16,945 nucleotides of DNA, from positions 1 to 16,945 of the forward strand of contig JAQXIB010000073.1 of NCBI GenBank assembly GCA_029007575.1, in the 5' to 3' direction. Numbering within the stretch: position 1 is the first letter of the stretch; every line of letters starts with the position of its first letter. This DNA is from Clostridiales bacterium (lineage in GTDB: Bacteria > Bacillota > Clostridia > Oscillospirales > Ruminococcaceae). Made by a program: the position numbers and the translations under genes. Of this stretch, positions 1 through 7,020 are shown piece after piece. Under the pieces are notes generated by a model. That model saw only the letters and a list, made by a program, of their open reading frames with translations, had not been told where the DNA came from and did not search any database.

Positions 1-74
1 TCCGGGAGGTCTGCAATCCGCTGAAAGAGCGAGTTCCCTTTATATATGTGTTGGATTATAAGAAGCCGCACTGA
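1..74 (+). CDS. 3' end of an unidentified protein gene (partial)
   Basis: Reading from base 3, an open frame encodes 23 residues ending in ERVPFIYVLDYKKPH and stops at TGA 72-74. The composition looks protein-like and the other two plus frames stop earlier. The rest of the gene lies left of the window, so no family can be named. No clear terminator follows. It converges with the minus-strand DUF1292 gene. Confidence 0.45.
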   Translation, partial: REVCNPLKERVPFIYVLDYKKPH

Positions 75-219
75 CGAGACAAGGCAGAAATGATTGATTC
101 AGTTTTCGTTTTCTATATTTATTATAACAAGTATTGCCGTAAAATACAATAGTAAATTTTAACATTATTTTTTGTGTGGTGCCGAAGTGTGTCAACACGA
201 TAAAAAATCATACTAATTG

Positions 220-549
220 TTATTCGTCTTCATCTTCATCGTCGAATTCGTCTTCGAACATTTCACTGATACGTTCCAAAAACATATTGCCGATTCGCTC
301 GTATTCTTCATTGTCATCAATGGTAGCCATCATTTCTTCACCGTCGACCATTTCTGCTTTCAGAACCACTAAGTCGCCGTCATCCTCCACCGCTTCTTCC
401 GGATCTTCAAAATAGGGGAGTAAAGCGAAATAACGTTGATCGTCTATTTCCATTACATCTAATAACTCAAATGCTTGCTCTTTTCCGTCTTCATCAATTA
501 AAGTATAAATATCCGGTGTGTAATCCATTTCGTCCATAGGCTCAGCCAT
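220..549 (-). CDS. DUF1292 family small acidic protein (YrzB-like)
   Basis: The gene encodes 109 residues. The central part (about residues 10-65) has the DUF1292 pattern: an IYTLIDEDGKEQAFELLDV-like opening, then YFALLPYF and a VVLKAE strand. The C-terminus is almost entirely Asp/Glu, as is common in the family. The function of DUF1292 proteins is not established; in many Firmicutes the gene lies near ruvX/yrrK and mtaB-type genes, but here the neighbours do not confirm that. The ATG at 547-549 is preceded by an AAAAGGAGC Shine-Dalgarno site (558-566) at 8 bases spacing. It has its own promoter (609-637). No clear terminator is visible downstream. Confidence 0.85.
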   Translation of the reverse strand: MAEPMDEMDYTPDIYTLIDEDGKEQAFELLDVMEIDDQRYFALLPYFEDPEEAVEDDGDLVVLKAEMVDGEEMMATIDDNEEYERIGNMFLERISEMFEDEFDDEDEDE

Positions 550-608
550 AAAGCATTGCTCCTTTTTTATTTTATTGATAGCTTATGCATATTTTTGTGT
601 CTTATCAA

Positions 609-637
609 ATTTTACTATTCTTTTGTCCGGAAGTCAA
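609..637 (-). promoter_or_regulatory. Sigma-A promoter of the DUF1292 gene
   Basis: On the minus strand, TTGACT (632-637) and TAAAAT (609-614) are separated by exactly 17 bases, and the DUF1292 start codon lies about 60 bases downstream. Good match to the vegetative consensus. Confidence 0.65.
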
Positions 638-760
638 TAGTTATTTGAAGTTCTTTCCTGTCATCTTGGAAATTCCGCATGGAAACGCAGACCAAAATAT
701 TGACGAAAAATAGATTAACACAACATTAACAAAAAAATAATATGAATATCAAAAAAACTA

Positions 761-789
761 TTGACAAAGCCGATAAAACGTGGTATATT
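761..789 (+). promoter_or_regulatory. Near-consensus sigma-A promoter with no protein gene behind it
   Basis: TTGACA (761-766), a 17-base spacer, then TATATT (784-789). Transcription would start near 796. This is one of the best promoter matches in the window, yet the next credible protein gene is more than 1 kb away. It is therefore likely to drive the candidate non-coding RNA that follows. Confidence 0.7.
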
Positions 790-836
790 ATAACCATAGA
801 AGATAACCTAATACATGATAGAAAGAGGCGATTCCA

Positions 837-902
837 ATGGACTGTTTAGATGGCGAAAATTCATGTTCTGCGGTTAGTATAGGAAAGCCTGGTGTCTTTT
901 AG
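837..902 (+). CDS. Possible 21-residue small ORF at the start of the transcript
   Basis: ATG 837-839 follows a purine-rich AGAGG (8 bases spacing) and opens a 21-codon frame (MDCLDGENSC...) ending at TAG 900-902, about 40 bases after the predicted transcription start. The same frame stays open after the TAG for another 72 codons (to 1118), but the composition there is not convincing protein. It could be a leader peptide or a chance ORF inside a structured RNA. Confidence 0.2.
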   Translation: MDCLDGENSCSAVSIGKPGVF

Positions 903-1481
903 GTACGATTTTTATGGTTCGTGTTCGTTCTAAGGTTTTCAGAGAAATCTAAATTCTTGAGAAAAGTCACACAAATGATGACGTTTGGTCAAATATTAGT
1001 ACCTTTGGCATACAGTCGTTTCACTGGCAGGTTATTTTCTTCCTCTGATTTGTGTTTCATTTTAGTTGGTGTTTTGGACAGCAGAATATCATTAAAGTTT
1101 TGTTTAGTTATTTTGTAAAAACAAAGTATCAATGCAGATTATGGTAATAGTTACTGTTTTAGATATCGGAAATGAATTGAAATCAGAACGATCTATTTCG
1201 GTGAACGGCAATTTTATATATAAATAATCCGTTGGGAAACGGTTTCATTTCGGCTTTCCTATATTAACAAATATTAAATCTTGTTAATGGGTAGTGATAA
1301 TCTTTTAATTACAGTAATTTTGAATGTATTCTTTTTTGAAAGAATGAGATCAATATGAAGAAGTTTCACTTAAAAATATCAGGGTATATTCTATATATTT
1401 AAAATGTTTGGGGTGAGACCACCAGAATCATTTATTGCTGTATAGGATTTATAAAGCCAAAAAAATGAATAGATTGATCAT

Positions 1482-1513
1482 AGGGACTGCTTTTTCGGCA
1501 GTCCCTTGGTGTT
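1482..1513 (+). terminator. Terminator-like hairpin ending the intergenic transcript
   Basis: AGGGACTGC (1482-1490) and GCAGTCCCT (1498-1506) form a perfect 9-bp stem with a 7-base loop, followed by a poor U-tract (TGGTGTTT). The stem is strong and the tract weak, so it may terminate inefficiently. Confidence 0.5.
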
Positions 1514-1516
1514 TAT

Positions 1517-1762
1517 AAAGAATGTCTGCTGAACAAATCAAAAATTTGATTTGTTCGAACGGCTATTCGCCGTATAGACATTTCTTGATGCGAACACAGA
1601 TTTCGATTTCAGAATGAAATCGAAATACAAAGTGCAAGGCTTTTTACAAAAACAATCAAAAAGCCTTGCACTTTGTCAATTCAAAAACAACGGCAAAATA
1701 CTTTGCTATCGTTGTTTTTGAATTGTTCAGTGAGCATTAAAGAGACATTTTCGGAAAAATGT
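1517..1762 (+). repeat. Fold-back element made of nested perfect hairpins (MITE-like)
   Basis: About 245 bases are almost entirely self-complementary. In order: a GAACAAATCAAA inverted pair (1531-1542/1545-1556); ACGGC/GCCGT (1559-1563/1569-1573); ATTTCGATTTCA with its complement (1600-1611/1615-1626); an 18-bp perfect pair (1628-1645/1658-1675); a 16-bp perfect pair (1677-1692/1710-1725) with a further 5-bp inner stem; and ACATTTT/AAAATGT (1745-1751/1756-1762). The two ends match as inverted repeats: AATGTCT 1521-1527 with AGACATT 1743-1749, and CTGAACAA 1529-1536 with TTGTTCAG 1723-1730. There is no ORF inside. A diverged copy of its left end lies at 6274-6315, which supports a dispersed repeat family. 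Confidence 0.7.
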
Positions 1763-1834
1763 ATGAAACAGAATCATCGTCAGCGATGAATAGTTTTAGA
1801 ATGTTGAGGGACAATAAAAGAAATAGAAATCACA

Positions 1835-1909
1835 ATGTTTGGGGGATTTGCGTTGTCCTATACTTCTGATATAACGGAAAATTAGATTTATTTCGATCAG
1901 GTCTTTCGT
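1835..1909 (+). other. Interrupted N-terminal coding segment of spoVAF (in-frame TAG at 1883)
   Basis: In the same frame as the downstream spoVAF reading frame there is ATG 1835 and a better start, TTG 1853, preceded by GGGGGA (1841-1846) at 6 bases spacing. From TTG the frame reads SYTSDITEN, then TAG (1883-1885), then IYFDQVFR directly into VDKNFD. A charged N-terminus leading to a Y-(F/L)-x-x-V-x-R-V-D-x-x-F-D pattern is what I would expect at the start of SpoVAF proteins. The TAG is one base from TTG (Leu). I infer a nonsense change in the original N-terminus; that the upstream part is truly coding is not proven. Confidence 0.5.
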
Positions 1910-3271
1910 GTGGATAAGAATTTTGATCGGGTCAAACGACCGGTTGCTTTTGCGGATAAAAAGGCAGTTCTTTATTTCATAGATGGATTTGTCAAAGATG
2001 AAATCATGGAAAAAATACTGGAATTTTTGATGAAAATAAAAAAAGACGGCATGATTGCCGGTATGACTGACACCAAGGCATTTGCTGATGCGTTTATCCC
2101 TTATGTAGAAGTAGATGTCACTGCGGATACGCAGGAAATCATTACGATGGTACTGTCCGGAGCAATTGCATTGCTGATTGACGGCTTTCCGGAAGCGATT
2201 ATTATCGATGCCAGAACCTATCCCACGCGCAGCATCGAGGAGCCGGATTCCGACAGGGTATTGCGCGGCTCACATGACGGGTTTGTTGAAACAATGGTGT
2301 TTAATACAGCGTTGCTGCGCAGAAGAATCAGGGATCCGCGCTTGATTGTGGAGATTGTGCGGGTTGGTAAAAAGTCGAGGACAGATATTGCGATATGTTA
2401 TCTGGAATCCAAAGCCGATCCGTCCTTTGTGGAAAAAATTAAAACCAAGCTGAATGCTCTCGACGTGGATTCTCTTACGTTGGGACACGAAAGCTTAGCG
2501 GAGTCGCTGATTCATCAACGATGGTACAATCCGTTTCCAAAGGTAAGGTATACAGAACGTCCGGATAGTGCGGCGGCGTCGGTTTATGAGGGGAAAATTT
2601 TGCTGATGGTCGACAATTCTCCGTCGGCAATGATCCTGCCTACCTCCATTTTTGATTTTGTTCAGGAAACGGATGATTTTTATTTTCCGCCTTTTACAGG
2701 CACCTATTTGCGTTTGACACGGATTGCTATTTTTTTGCTGACAATATTTTTGACACCGGTGTGGTATCTGTTGATTCAAAACCCAAGTTGGATTCCGCCG
2801 TGGCTTGATTTTATTAAAGTTGCCGAGCCGAATACGATACCGATTATTTTTCAGCTTTTGCTGGTTGAATTAGCAATAGACGGATTAAAATTAGCATCAT
2901 TGAATACGCCGAGCCCGCTTGCCAGTTCGTTTAGCGTGATCGGCGGTTTGATACTGGGAGAATTTGCCGTAAAAGCGCAGTGGCTGGTTCCCGAGGTCAT
3001 TTTATATATGGCTTTTGTGGCAATTGCAAACTTCACGCAGCCTAGCTTCGAATTGGGATATGCATTTAAATTTATCCGTGTCTTTTTACTGATCGCTACC
3101 GCCGTGTTCAATTTATGGGGATTTTTGATCGGACTTGCTATCTGTATTTTGCTGGTATGCTTTAATAAAACAGTAGAAGGGAAAAGCTACTTGTATCCGT
3201 TATTACCGTTTAACGGAAAAGAATTGAAAAAAATGTTTATCCGTAAACGGCTGCGCGGAACGGATGAGTAA
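1910..3271 (+). CDS. spoVAF: SpoVAF, GerA-family spore germination membrane protein
   Basis: The frame encodes 453 residues. Residues 1-260 form the cytosolic part typical of GerA/SpoVAF proteins, with the conserved segment RTYPTRSIEEPDSDRVLRGS near 102-121 and a basic LLRRRIRDPRL stretch after it. About five hydrophobic segments follow (roughly 270-290, 310-330, 340-360, 363-378 and 388-418), then the family's KSYLYPLLPFNGKEL tail. In Bacillus, SpoVAF acts with FigP in the spore inner membrane as an ion channel that amplifies the germination response; it is usually encoded in the spoVA operon, but here it stands alone. The GTG at 1910 is the first standard start after the in-frame TAG at 1883 and has only a weak AGG (1899-1901) before it. 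The protein may therefore be N-terminally shortened by about 19 residues, or poorly made. Confidence 0.85.
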   Translation: MDKNFDRVKRPVAFADKKAVLYFIDGFVKDEIMEKILEFLMKIKKDGMIAGMTDTKAFADAFIPYVEVDVTADTQEIITMVLSGAIALLIDGFPEAIIIDARTYPTRSIEEPDSDRVLRGSHDGFVETMVFNTALLRRRIRDPRLIVEIVRVGKKSRTDIAICYLESKADPSFVEKIKTKLNALDVDSLTLGHESLAESLIHQRWYNPFPKVRYTERPDSAAASVYEGKILLMVDNSPSAMILPTSIFDFVQETDDFYFPPFTGTYLRLTRIAIFLLTIFLTPVWYLLIQNPSWIPPWLDFIKVAEPNTIPIIFQLLLVELAIDGLKLASLNTPSPLASSFSVIGGLILGEFAVKAQWLVPEVILYMAFVAIANFTQPSFELGYAFKFIRVFLLIATAVFNLWGFLIGLAICILLVCFNKTVEGKSYLYPLLPFNGKELKKMFIRKRLRGTDE

Positions 3272-3306
3272 CAGTTTTGGCTGTTTTGTTGCAACAGAAA
3301 ATATAT

Positions 3307-3335
3307 TTGACAGACCTTTCCCGAAATGTTATACT
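3307..3335 (+). promoter_or_regulatory. Strong sigma-A promoter of the esterase gene
   Basis: TTGACA (3307-3312), 17-base spacer, TATACT (3330-3335). The predicted start near 3342 gives an untranslated leader of about 230 bases before the esterase ATG. Confidence 0.7.
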
Positions 3336-3340
3336 TTGAG

Positions 3341-3389
3341 AAAACAAGTCTGAAAGGGAAGATATCGTATTCTTTTCAGACGCCGTTTT
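3341..3389 (+). promoter_or_regulatory. Stem-loop at the 5' end of the esterase leader
   Basis: GTCTGAAA (3348-3355) pairs with TTTCAGAC (3374-3381), with extra inner pairs. AAAAC (3341-3345) pairs with GTTTT (3385-3389) across an internal loop. Two T-runs follow (3386-3390 and about 3396-3400). It could protect the 5' end or act as a weak attenuator. The rest of the leader to 3571 contains an open frame whose ATG lies inside the promoter, so it is unlikely to be a gene. Confidence 0.35.
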
Positions 3390-3571
3390 TGTGCCTTTTT
3401 GACACTCCGCAAGCAGCCATTTTGTCTGCAGACCGTTTGCTCAAATCTGCGCAAGTCGAAAATGCTCATAGAGATAAAGCGGAGCGGATGAATATACTGT
3501 TTCAAAAGCGGCATATCGTCTATAACATCTAATCATATCTCATTATGCATCTACGGAAAGGATGAATCAGT

Positions 3572-5101
3572 ATGACACAATTGCATCATAACATTTTTCA
3601 ACCGGCTTTCATTTTTGCAGATAACATGGTGCTGCAAAGGGATCAAAAGATTCCGGTGTGGGGGTTGGGGAAAACCGGAGCAGCGGTACAGACTTCTCTG
3701 CTGCAGGATGACACCGTATTGGAAACACGGTGCGCAGAGGTACAAGAGGACGGAACCTTTTATCTGGAATTGTCTGCCAGACCCGGCTCTTTTACCCGAT
3801 ATACCCTGATTCTCGAATGTCAGGATAAAAAATTTGTTTATCGGGATGTCTTGATTGGTGAGGTTTATTTGGCGGCTGGACAGTCTAATATGGAATTTCC
3901 GATTCTTTTTTCACAGAATAGGAACCAACTGCTGGAACAGGCAAATAATCCTAATCTGCGCTTTTGCCGAATTTATCGGGATGTGCCGAATGAAGTTCCT
4001 CGTATGAGAGAGCCGCAATTCGAAGTAACTGCGATATGGGGCAGAGGAGATTCTTCTGCTGATCTGGATCCGGTTTCTGCGGTTGCATATAGCTTTATTT
4101 GGCATTTGTATCGGATGACCGGTGAAAAGTGGCCGATTGCTTTTGTGGATATCTCCAAGGGCGGCGCAAGATTGGAAACGTTTTTGACTCGTTCCCAAAT
4201 CGACAGCCTGCCTCTGTTACATAAAATTATTTCGGAGGAAAACCGTGAGGAAGATCATTGGGGAACTCACGGAGTGGATAACTATAACGAAATCATGGGC
4301 ATGTATTATGAACGAGTTTGCCCGATCAAGCATATCAAAGTGAAAGGAATCCTTTGGTATCAGGGAGAAGGAAATCTCGGCACACAGGAAAAATCAGATG
4401 CCTATATTCCTGCTTTTGAGGAACTGTGCAGAGGCTTCAGCCGGTATTTCGGCGTTGACGGAGAAGAATTGCCTGTTATTTACGTGATGTTGGCTCCTTT
4501 TGATTATAGCGAGTGGAATGCTGAATTGGGGTTGCCGCAATTTTGGGAGGCACAGCATCAGATCGCACTAAACCATCCTGATACGATGCGGGAAATTCCG
4601 ATTTATGATCTGCCTTTGGAGTATATACCGTCGGAATTGGCGGACACTTATTCTCCGGAGACCTTTCATCCGATCCATCCGATCTGCAAATTCCCGGTTG
4701 GAAAGCGGATGGCAGAAGCGGCGATGGAATTGGTGTATCATGTCGGCGATCCATATATGCCGCCTTATCCGATTTCATATGAACTATCATCAGATCGTAT
4801 CACAGTAACGTTTGCGGCGGTCAGTGCGCTGAAATCTCTGAATGGAGAAAATTTATGCGGCTTTTGTGTTTGCGGCGCAGATCGTCGGTTTGTTCCTGCC
4901 AAGGCAGAAATATCCGGAGAAAAAGATGTTGTGATATACAGCGACAAGGTGCAGCATCCGGTTGCTGTTACTTATGCGTTTGAGAATATCAATCACTGTT
5001 CCAATCTGTGTGACAGCGAGGGCAGAATGGCTGTTCCGTTCAGAAGCGACCGAATCGCTTCCGAGTATTTTTCGTCTGAAAAACAGAAAAAGCAGATGTG
5101 A
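3572..5101 (+). CDS. Sialate O-acetylesterase-like SGNH hydrolase
   Basis: The 509-residue protein opens with the family signature ADNMVLQRDQKIPVWG (16-31), a small beta domain found in sialate O-acetylesterases. The catalytic part has GQSNME with the nucleophile Ser105, SKGG (196-199) where many relatives have S-x-GGT, WYQGEGN (262-268), and a C-terminal HP-I-HP-x-x-K-x-PVG block (around 366-376) that should supply the catalytic His. It probably removes O-acetyl groups from sialic acid or other sugars. No signal peptide is visible, so it should act on imported sugars in the cytoplasm. The ATG follows GGAAAGGA at about 9 bases. It is a single-gene unit with its own promoter and terminator. 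The substrate is inferred from family only; a xylan or other glycan esterase is possible. Confidence 0.85.
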   Translation: MTQLHHNIFQPAFIFADNMVLQRDQKIPVWGLGKTGAAVQTSLLQDDTVLETRCAEVQEDGTFYLELSARPGSFTRYTLILECQDKKFVYRDVLIGEVYLAAGQSNMEFPILFSQNRNQLLEQANNPNLRFCRIYRDVPNEVPRMREPQFEVTAIWGRGDSSADLDPVSAVAYSFIWHLYRMTGEKWPIAFVDISKGGARLETFLTRSQIDSLPLLHKIISEENREEDHWGTHGVDNYNEIMGMYYERVCPIKHIKVKGILWYQGEGNLGTQEKSDAYIPAFEELCRGFSRYFGVDGEELPVIYVMLAPFDYSEWNAELGLPQFWEAQHQIALNHPDTMREIPIYDLPLEYIPSELADTYSPETFHPIHPICKFPVGKRMAEAAMELVYHVGDPYMPPYPISYELSSDRITVTFAAVSALKSLNGENLCGFCVCGADRRFVPAKAEISGEKDVVIYSDKVQHPVAVTYAFENINHCSNLCDSEGRMAVPFRSDRIASEYFSSEKQKKQM

Positions 5102-5107
5102 GCGCTC

Positions 5108-5152
5108 AAAGTGCCTGTTCGACGGTTGGTAACTGTCGAACAGGCACTTTTT
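5108..5152 (+). terminator. Strong intrinsic terminator after the esterase gene
   Basis: A perfect 16-bp inverted repeat (5108-5123 with 5135-5150, ends AAAGTGCC/GGCACTTT) around an 11-base loop that can pair further. It ends in a run of T. The A-run on the other side could also make it work for minus-strand transcripts. Confidence 0.85.
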
Positions 5153-5201
5153 GCGTGATGTTTTTGGGAGATATGCAGCAGAAAAAGTATGAAAACAGGA
5201 A

Positions 5202-5230
5202 TTGAAAATCGGTTGGAAATGTTGTAAAAT
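5202..5230 (+). promoter_or_regulatory. Sigma-A promoter of the nucleoid-associated protein gene
   Basis: TTGAAA (5202-5207), a 17-base spacer, TAAAAT (5225-5230), 30 bases before the start codon. Confidence 0.65.
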
Positions 5231-5259
5231 AGAAAGAAAAACAAAAAGGATTTGAATAC

Positions 5260-6273
5260 ATGATTGAGATTAAAAATGCCATTTTGCACATACTGGATGC
5301 TGTTTCCAATGTAAAAGTGATTGCCGATTTTGAGATGGATACCGATGATGACGTGATCAATAAATATTTGATGCGTCAATTAAAGAAAGCAGATGATGAG
5401 TATAAGCTAAAAGTGGGAAAACTCACCGAAGGAAGTAAATTCAGCAAGCAATTTGATGACTATATTTATGAAAGATCCAGCTTTATTGATTTTTCCAAAC
5501 TGATTGCAGAAACAATTTATGACTTTGTTTCCACTTCAGATAAAATCCATTCCTGCGATGTAATCGTCTGCAAATATGAAAGTGATGATACCCCAAAACT
5601 TGCTATCCTAAAATGCAATTCCAAGGTGGCTTTTACTCATCAGATCTATAATACCGACCGCGGAACAAGAAACGGGATTATCAATCATTATGCTATTTTA
5701 CCCGGAACCGGTCAAAAGATAGATGAATTTGCGGTCATTAACCTGCATACCTTCGAGGTGCATTTTTCAGATAAAGCACATTACAGAAACGGGGAAGAAG
5801 TGAATTTGATCAGTGACGTGCTGCTGCAATGCAGCTGTGAAAGCGCACCGGCTGAAATGGTTACGATTGTCAACGCTATTGTGGAAAAAGTGGCGCTGCA
5901 AAATGACGAAAATCCTTCGGTAGCGCTTTCCAAAGCCAAAAGTTATATGAATGATAAAATCGCGATGCTGGAGGAAGAAACGCCGAAACTGAATATAGCA
6001 GAGCTGGGAAGCGCAGTATTCTCTGATTCGGAAGAAATGCAGGACAAATATGAGGAGTACATACAAAAAGAACAACTTCCCAAAAACATTAAAGTAAACC
6101 GCGCGCAGCTTACTAACAGCGTCAAAACGCAGAGAATAAAAACCGATACCGGCATCGAGTTGATCGTTCCGGTGGATTATTATCGCAATAAGGACTATTT
6201 TGAGTTTACCACCGATGAAAGCGGGAAAATATCCATCCGGCTTAAAAATATAGGGGAAATTATTAATAAATAA
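5260..6273 (+). CDS. Nucleoid-associated protein, NdpA/YejK family
   Basis: The 337-residue protein matches the NdpA (PF04245) pattern over its whole length: an IxxAILHILD start, a middle section ILKCNSKVAFTHQI, a conserved PGTGQKIDEFAVINL-type stretch near residue 150, and a C-terminal IKTDTGIELIVPVDYY-like segment near 290-305. E. coli YejK is a nucleoid-associated protein; the role of Firmicute relatives, often on mobile or accessory DNA, is not well defined. ATG 5260 follows AAGGA (5246-5250) at 9 bases. Monocistronic, with its own promoter. The stop codon directly abuts a repeat copy (6274-6315). Confidence 0.85.
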   Translation: MIEIKNAILHILDAVSNVKVIADFEMDTDDDVINKYLMRQLKKADDEYKLKVGKLTEGSKFSKQFDDYIYERSSFIDFSKLIAETIYDFVSTSDKIHSCDVIVCKYESDDTPKLAILKCNSKVAFTHQIYNTDRGTRNGIINHYAILPGTGQKIDEFAVINLHTFEVHFSDKAHYRNGEEVNLISDVLLQCSCESAPAEMVTIVNAIVEKVALQNDENPSVALSKAKSYMNDKIAMLEEETPKLNIAELGSAVFSDSEEMQDKYEEYIQKEQLPKNIKVNRAQLTNSVKTQRIKTDTGIELIVPVDYYRNKDYFEFTTDESGKISIRLKNIGEIINK

Positions 6274-6315
6274 TATCTACTGAACAAATCAAAATTTTAA
6301 TTGGCTCGAACGGCT
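6274..6315 (+). repeat. Diverged copy of the left end of the fold-back element
   Basis: Bases 6274-6315 align without gaps to 1523-1564, with 36 of 42 positions identical by my count, including CTGAACAAATCAAAA and CGAACGGCT. The hairpin partner sequences have drifted, so this copy folds poorly. It begins immediately after the stop codon of the nucleoid-associated protein gene. No good terminator is visible between the two converging genes. Confidence 0.6.
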
Positions 6316-6356
6316 TTTGGTTGGTTCCAGCAAACATGAAATTATAGTCGGAACGG

Positions 6357-6959
6357 CTATTTTTCCCATGCTTCTTTCAAACGCTCGAAAATTTCAACGC
6401 AAGCAAAACGGATCTCATATTTCGGCTCTGACGTTACGATCTCCATTTCTGATTCGTTTAACACATCGTTCAGCTCTTGAGTCGGTTGTGCCGCCGGGAT
6501 ACACATCGGAGGATATAAAACACACCACCAGTTTTGGCCTTTTGCTTCTCCGATGGTAATGCGCATGGCATCATAGCGTCCGGCAGGCAAGGTTACACCG
6601 TCATATTCCCGCGTGTTGAAAAACATGTTGCATAGCTCGGCGTTTACATTATAATGGTAGCCCTGCTTTTGGATTTCGTCCGCTGCAATTTGTTTTACCA
6701 AATCCAGACTTTTTGACACCTTGTCCTCGGCGTTGCTGAGATTGTCGGCGTTTTGAAATAAATTTCCTGTTTCAGCCAGAATACGATCCCGCACCTTTAA
6801 TTTTAACGCTTGGTCTTCTGCACTGTCGGAATTGGCAAGGATATGAAGCCGTAAAACACTGCCTCTGATATTGTTGCAATCGGAGGCAAAAGCAGAAAAA
6901 CTACCGACGATTACTGAAAATATCAATGCAATAACGATTGCTTTTTCGATTCGTTTCAT
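6357..6959 (-). CDS. spoIIR: Stage II sporulation protein R (SpoIIR)
   Basis: From ATG 6957-6959 the protein has 200 residues. A hydrophobic N-terminal segment (about residues 5-25) serves for secretion. The family motifs LRLHILANSDSAEDQALKLK, LPAGRYDAMRITIGEAKGQN and WWCVLYPPMC follow. In Bacillus, SpoIIR is made in the forespore under sigma-F and secreted into the intermembrane space, where it triggers SpoIIGA to process pro-sigma-E in the mother cell. The frame extends upstream to a TTG at 6989 but that start lacks a ribosome site; the ATG has AAGGA (6970-6974), though at a longish 10 bases and partly inside a long hairpin (6961-7020). The stop is TAG. Confidence 0.92.
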   Translation of the reverse strand: MKRIEKAIVIALIFSVIVGSFSAFASDCNNIRGSVLRLHILANSDSAEDQALKLKVRDRILAETGNLFQNADNLSNAEDKVSKSLDLVKQIAADEIQKQGYHYNVNAELCNMFFNTREYDGVTLPAGRYDAMRITIGEAKGQNWWCVLYPPMCIPAAQPTQELNDVLNESEMEIVTSEPKYEIRFACVEIFERLKEAWEK

Positions 6960-6960
6960 A

Positions 6961-7020
6961 AAAAATCCGTCCTTCTTTTGATATACCAAATATTGGTAAT
7001 CAAAGTATGGACGGATTTTT
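6961..7020 (-). terminator. Long hairpin: ispE terminator overlapping the spoIIR ribosome-binding region
   Basis: A 12-bp perfect pair (6961-6972 with 7009-7020) encloses TTTGAT/ATCAAA (6977-6982 with 6999-7004) and TACCAA/TTGGTA (6984-6989 with 6993-6998), about 24 bp in total. On the minus strand the 3' arm ends in six T (6960-6965 complement), the form of an intrinsic terminator for the operon ending in ispE. The same 3' arm carries part of the spoIIR Shine-Dalgarno (6970-6974), so it may also block translation of read-through RNA. Confidence 0.75.

Larger units (their letters stand above)
796..1513 (+). ncRNA. Candidate large structured non-coding RNA (unclassified)
   Basis: The stretch from the strong promoter to the hairpin at 1482-1506 has no convincing coding frame. 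It shows several possible helices. Bases near the 5' end (805-815) can pair with bases near the 3' end (1439-1449) as a closing helix of 10 pairs with two single-base bulges. A long-range helix pairs 1169-1176 with 1244-1251. A hairpin at 1229-1242 (CCGTT/AACGG) has the GNRA-type loop GGGA, and another lies at 1328-1345 (ATTCTTT/AAAGAAT). A length of about 700 bases, an independent promoter and joined ends resemble the general architecture of large RNAs such as OLE, ROOL or GOLLD. I cannot match the sequence to any of them, and some of the pairings could be chance in AT-rich DNA. Confidence 0.4.

Noticed and set aside
121..149. Minus-strand promoter-like sequence TTGTAT-N17-TATAAT with a TGn
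   Set aside because: It points left into the 3' end of the partial plus-strand gene and no minus-strand gene is visible there; such matches are common in AT-rich gaps. It could still drive an antisense RNA.
1517..1762. CRISPR array
   Set aside because: The repeats are inverted pairs forming hairpins, not regularly spaced direct repeats, and no cas genes are near.
837..1885. Recoding of TAG as a sense codon (two frames in this region continue through TAG)
   Set aside because: TAG is the natural stop of spoIIR (6357-6359) and of the aminotransferase (7940-7942); reading through the latter would run through the ispE ribosome site and start. The region 903-1118 also does not look like protein.
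3326..3532. 68-codon frame upstream of the esterase gene
   Set aside because: Its ATG lies inside the promoter between the boxes, no ribosome site precedes it, and the composition is not protein-like.
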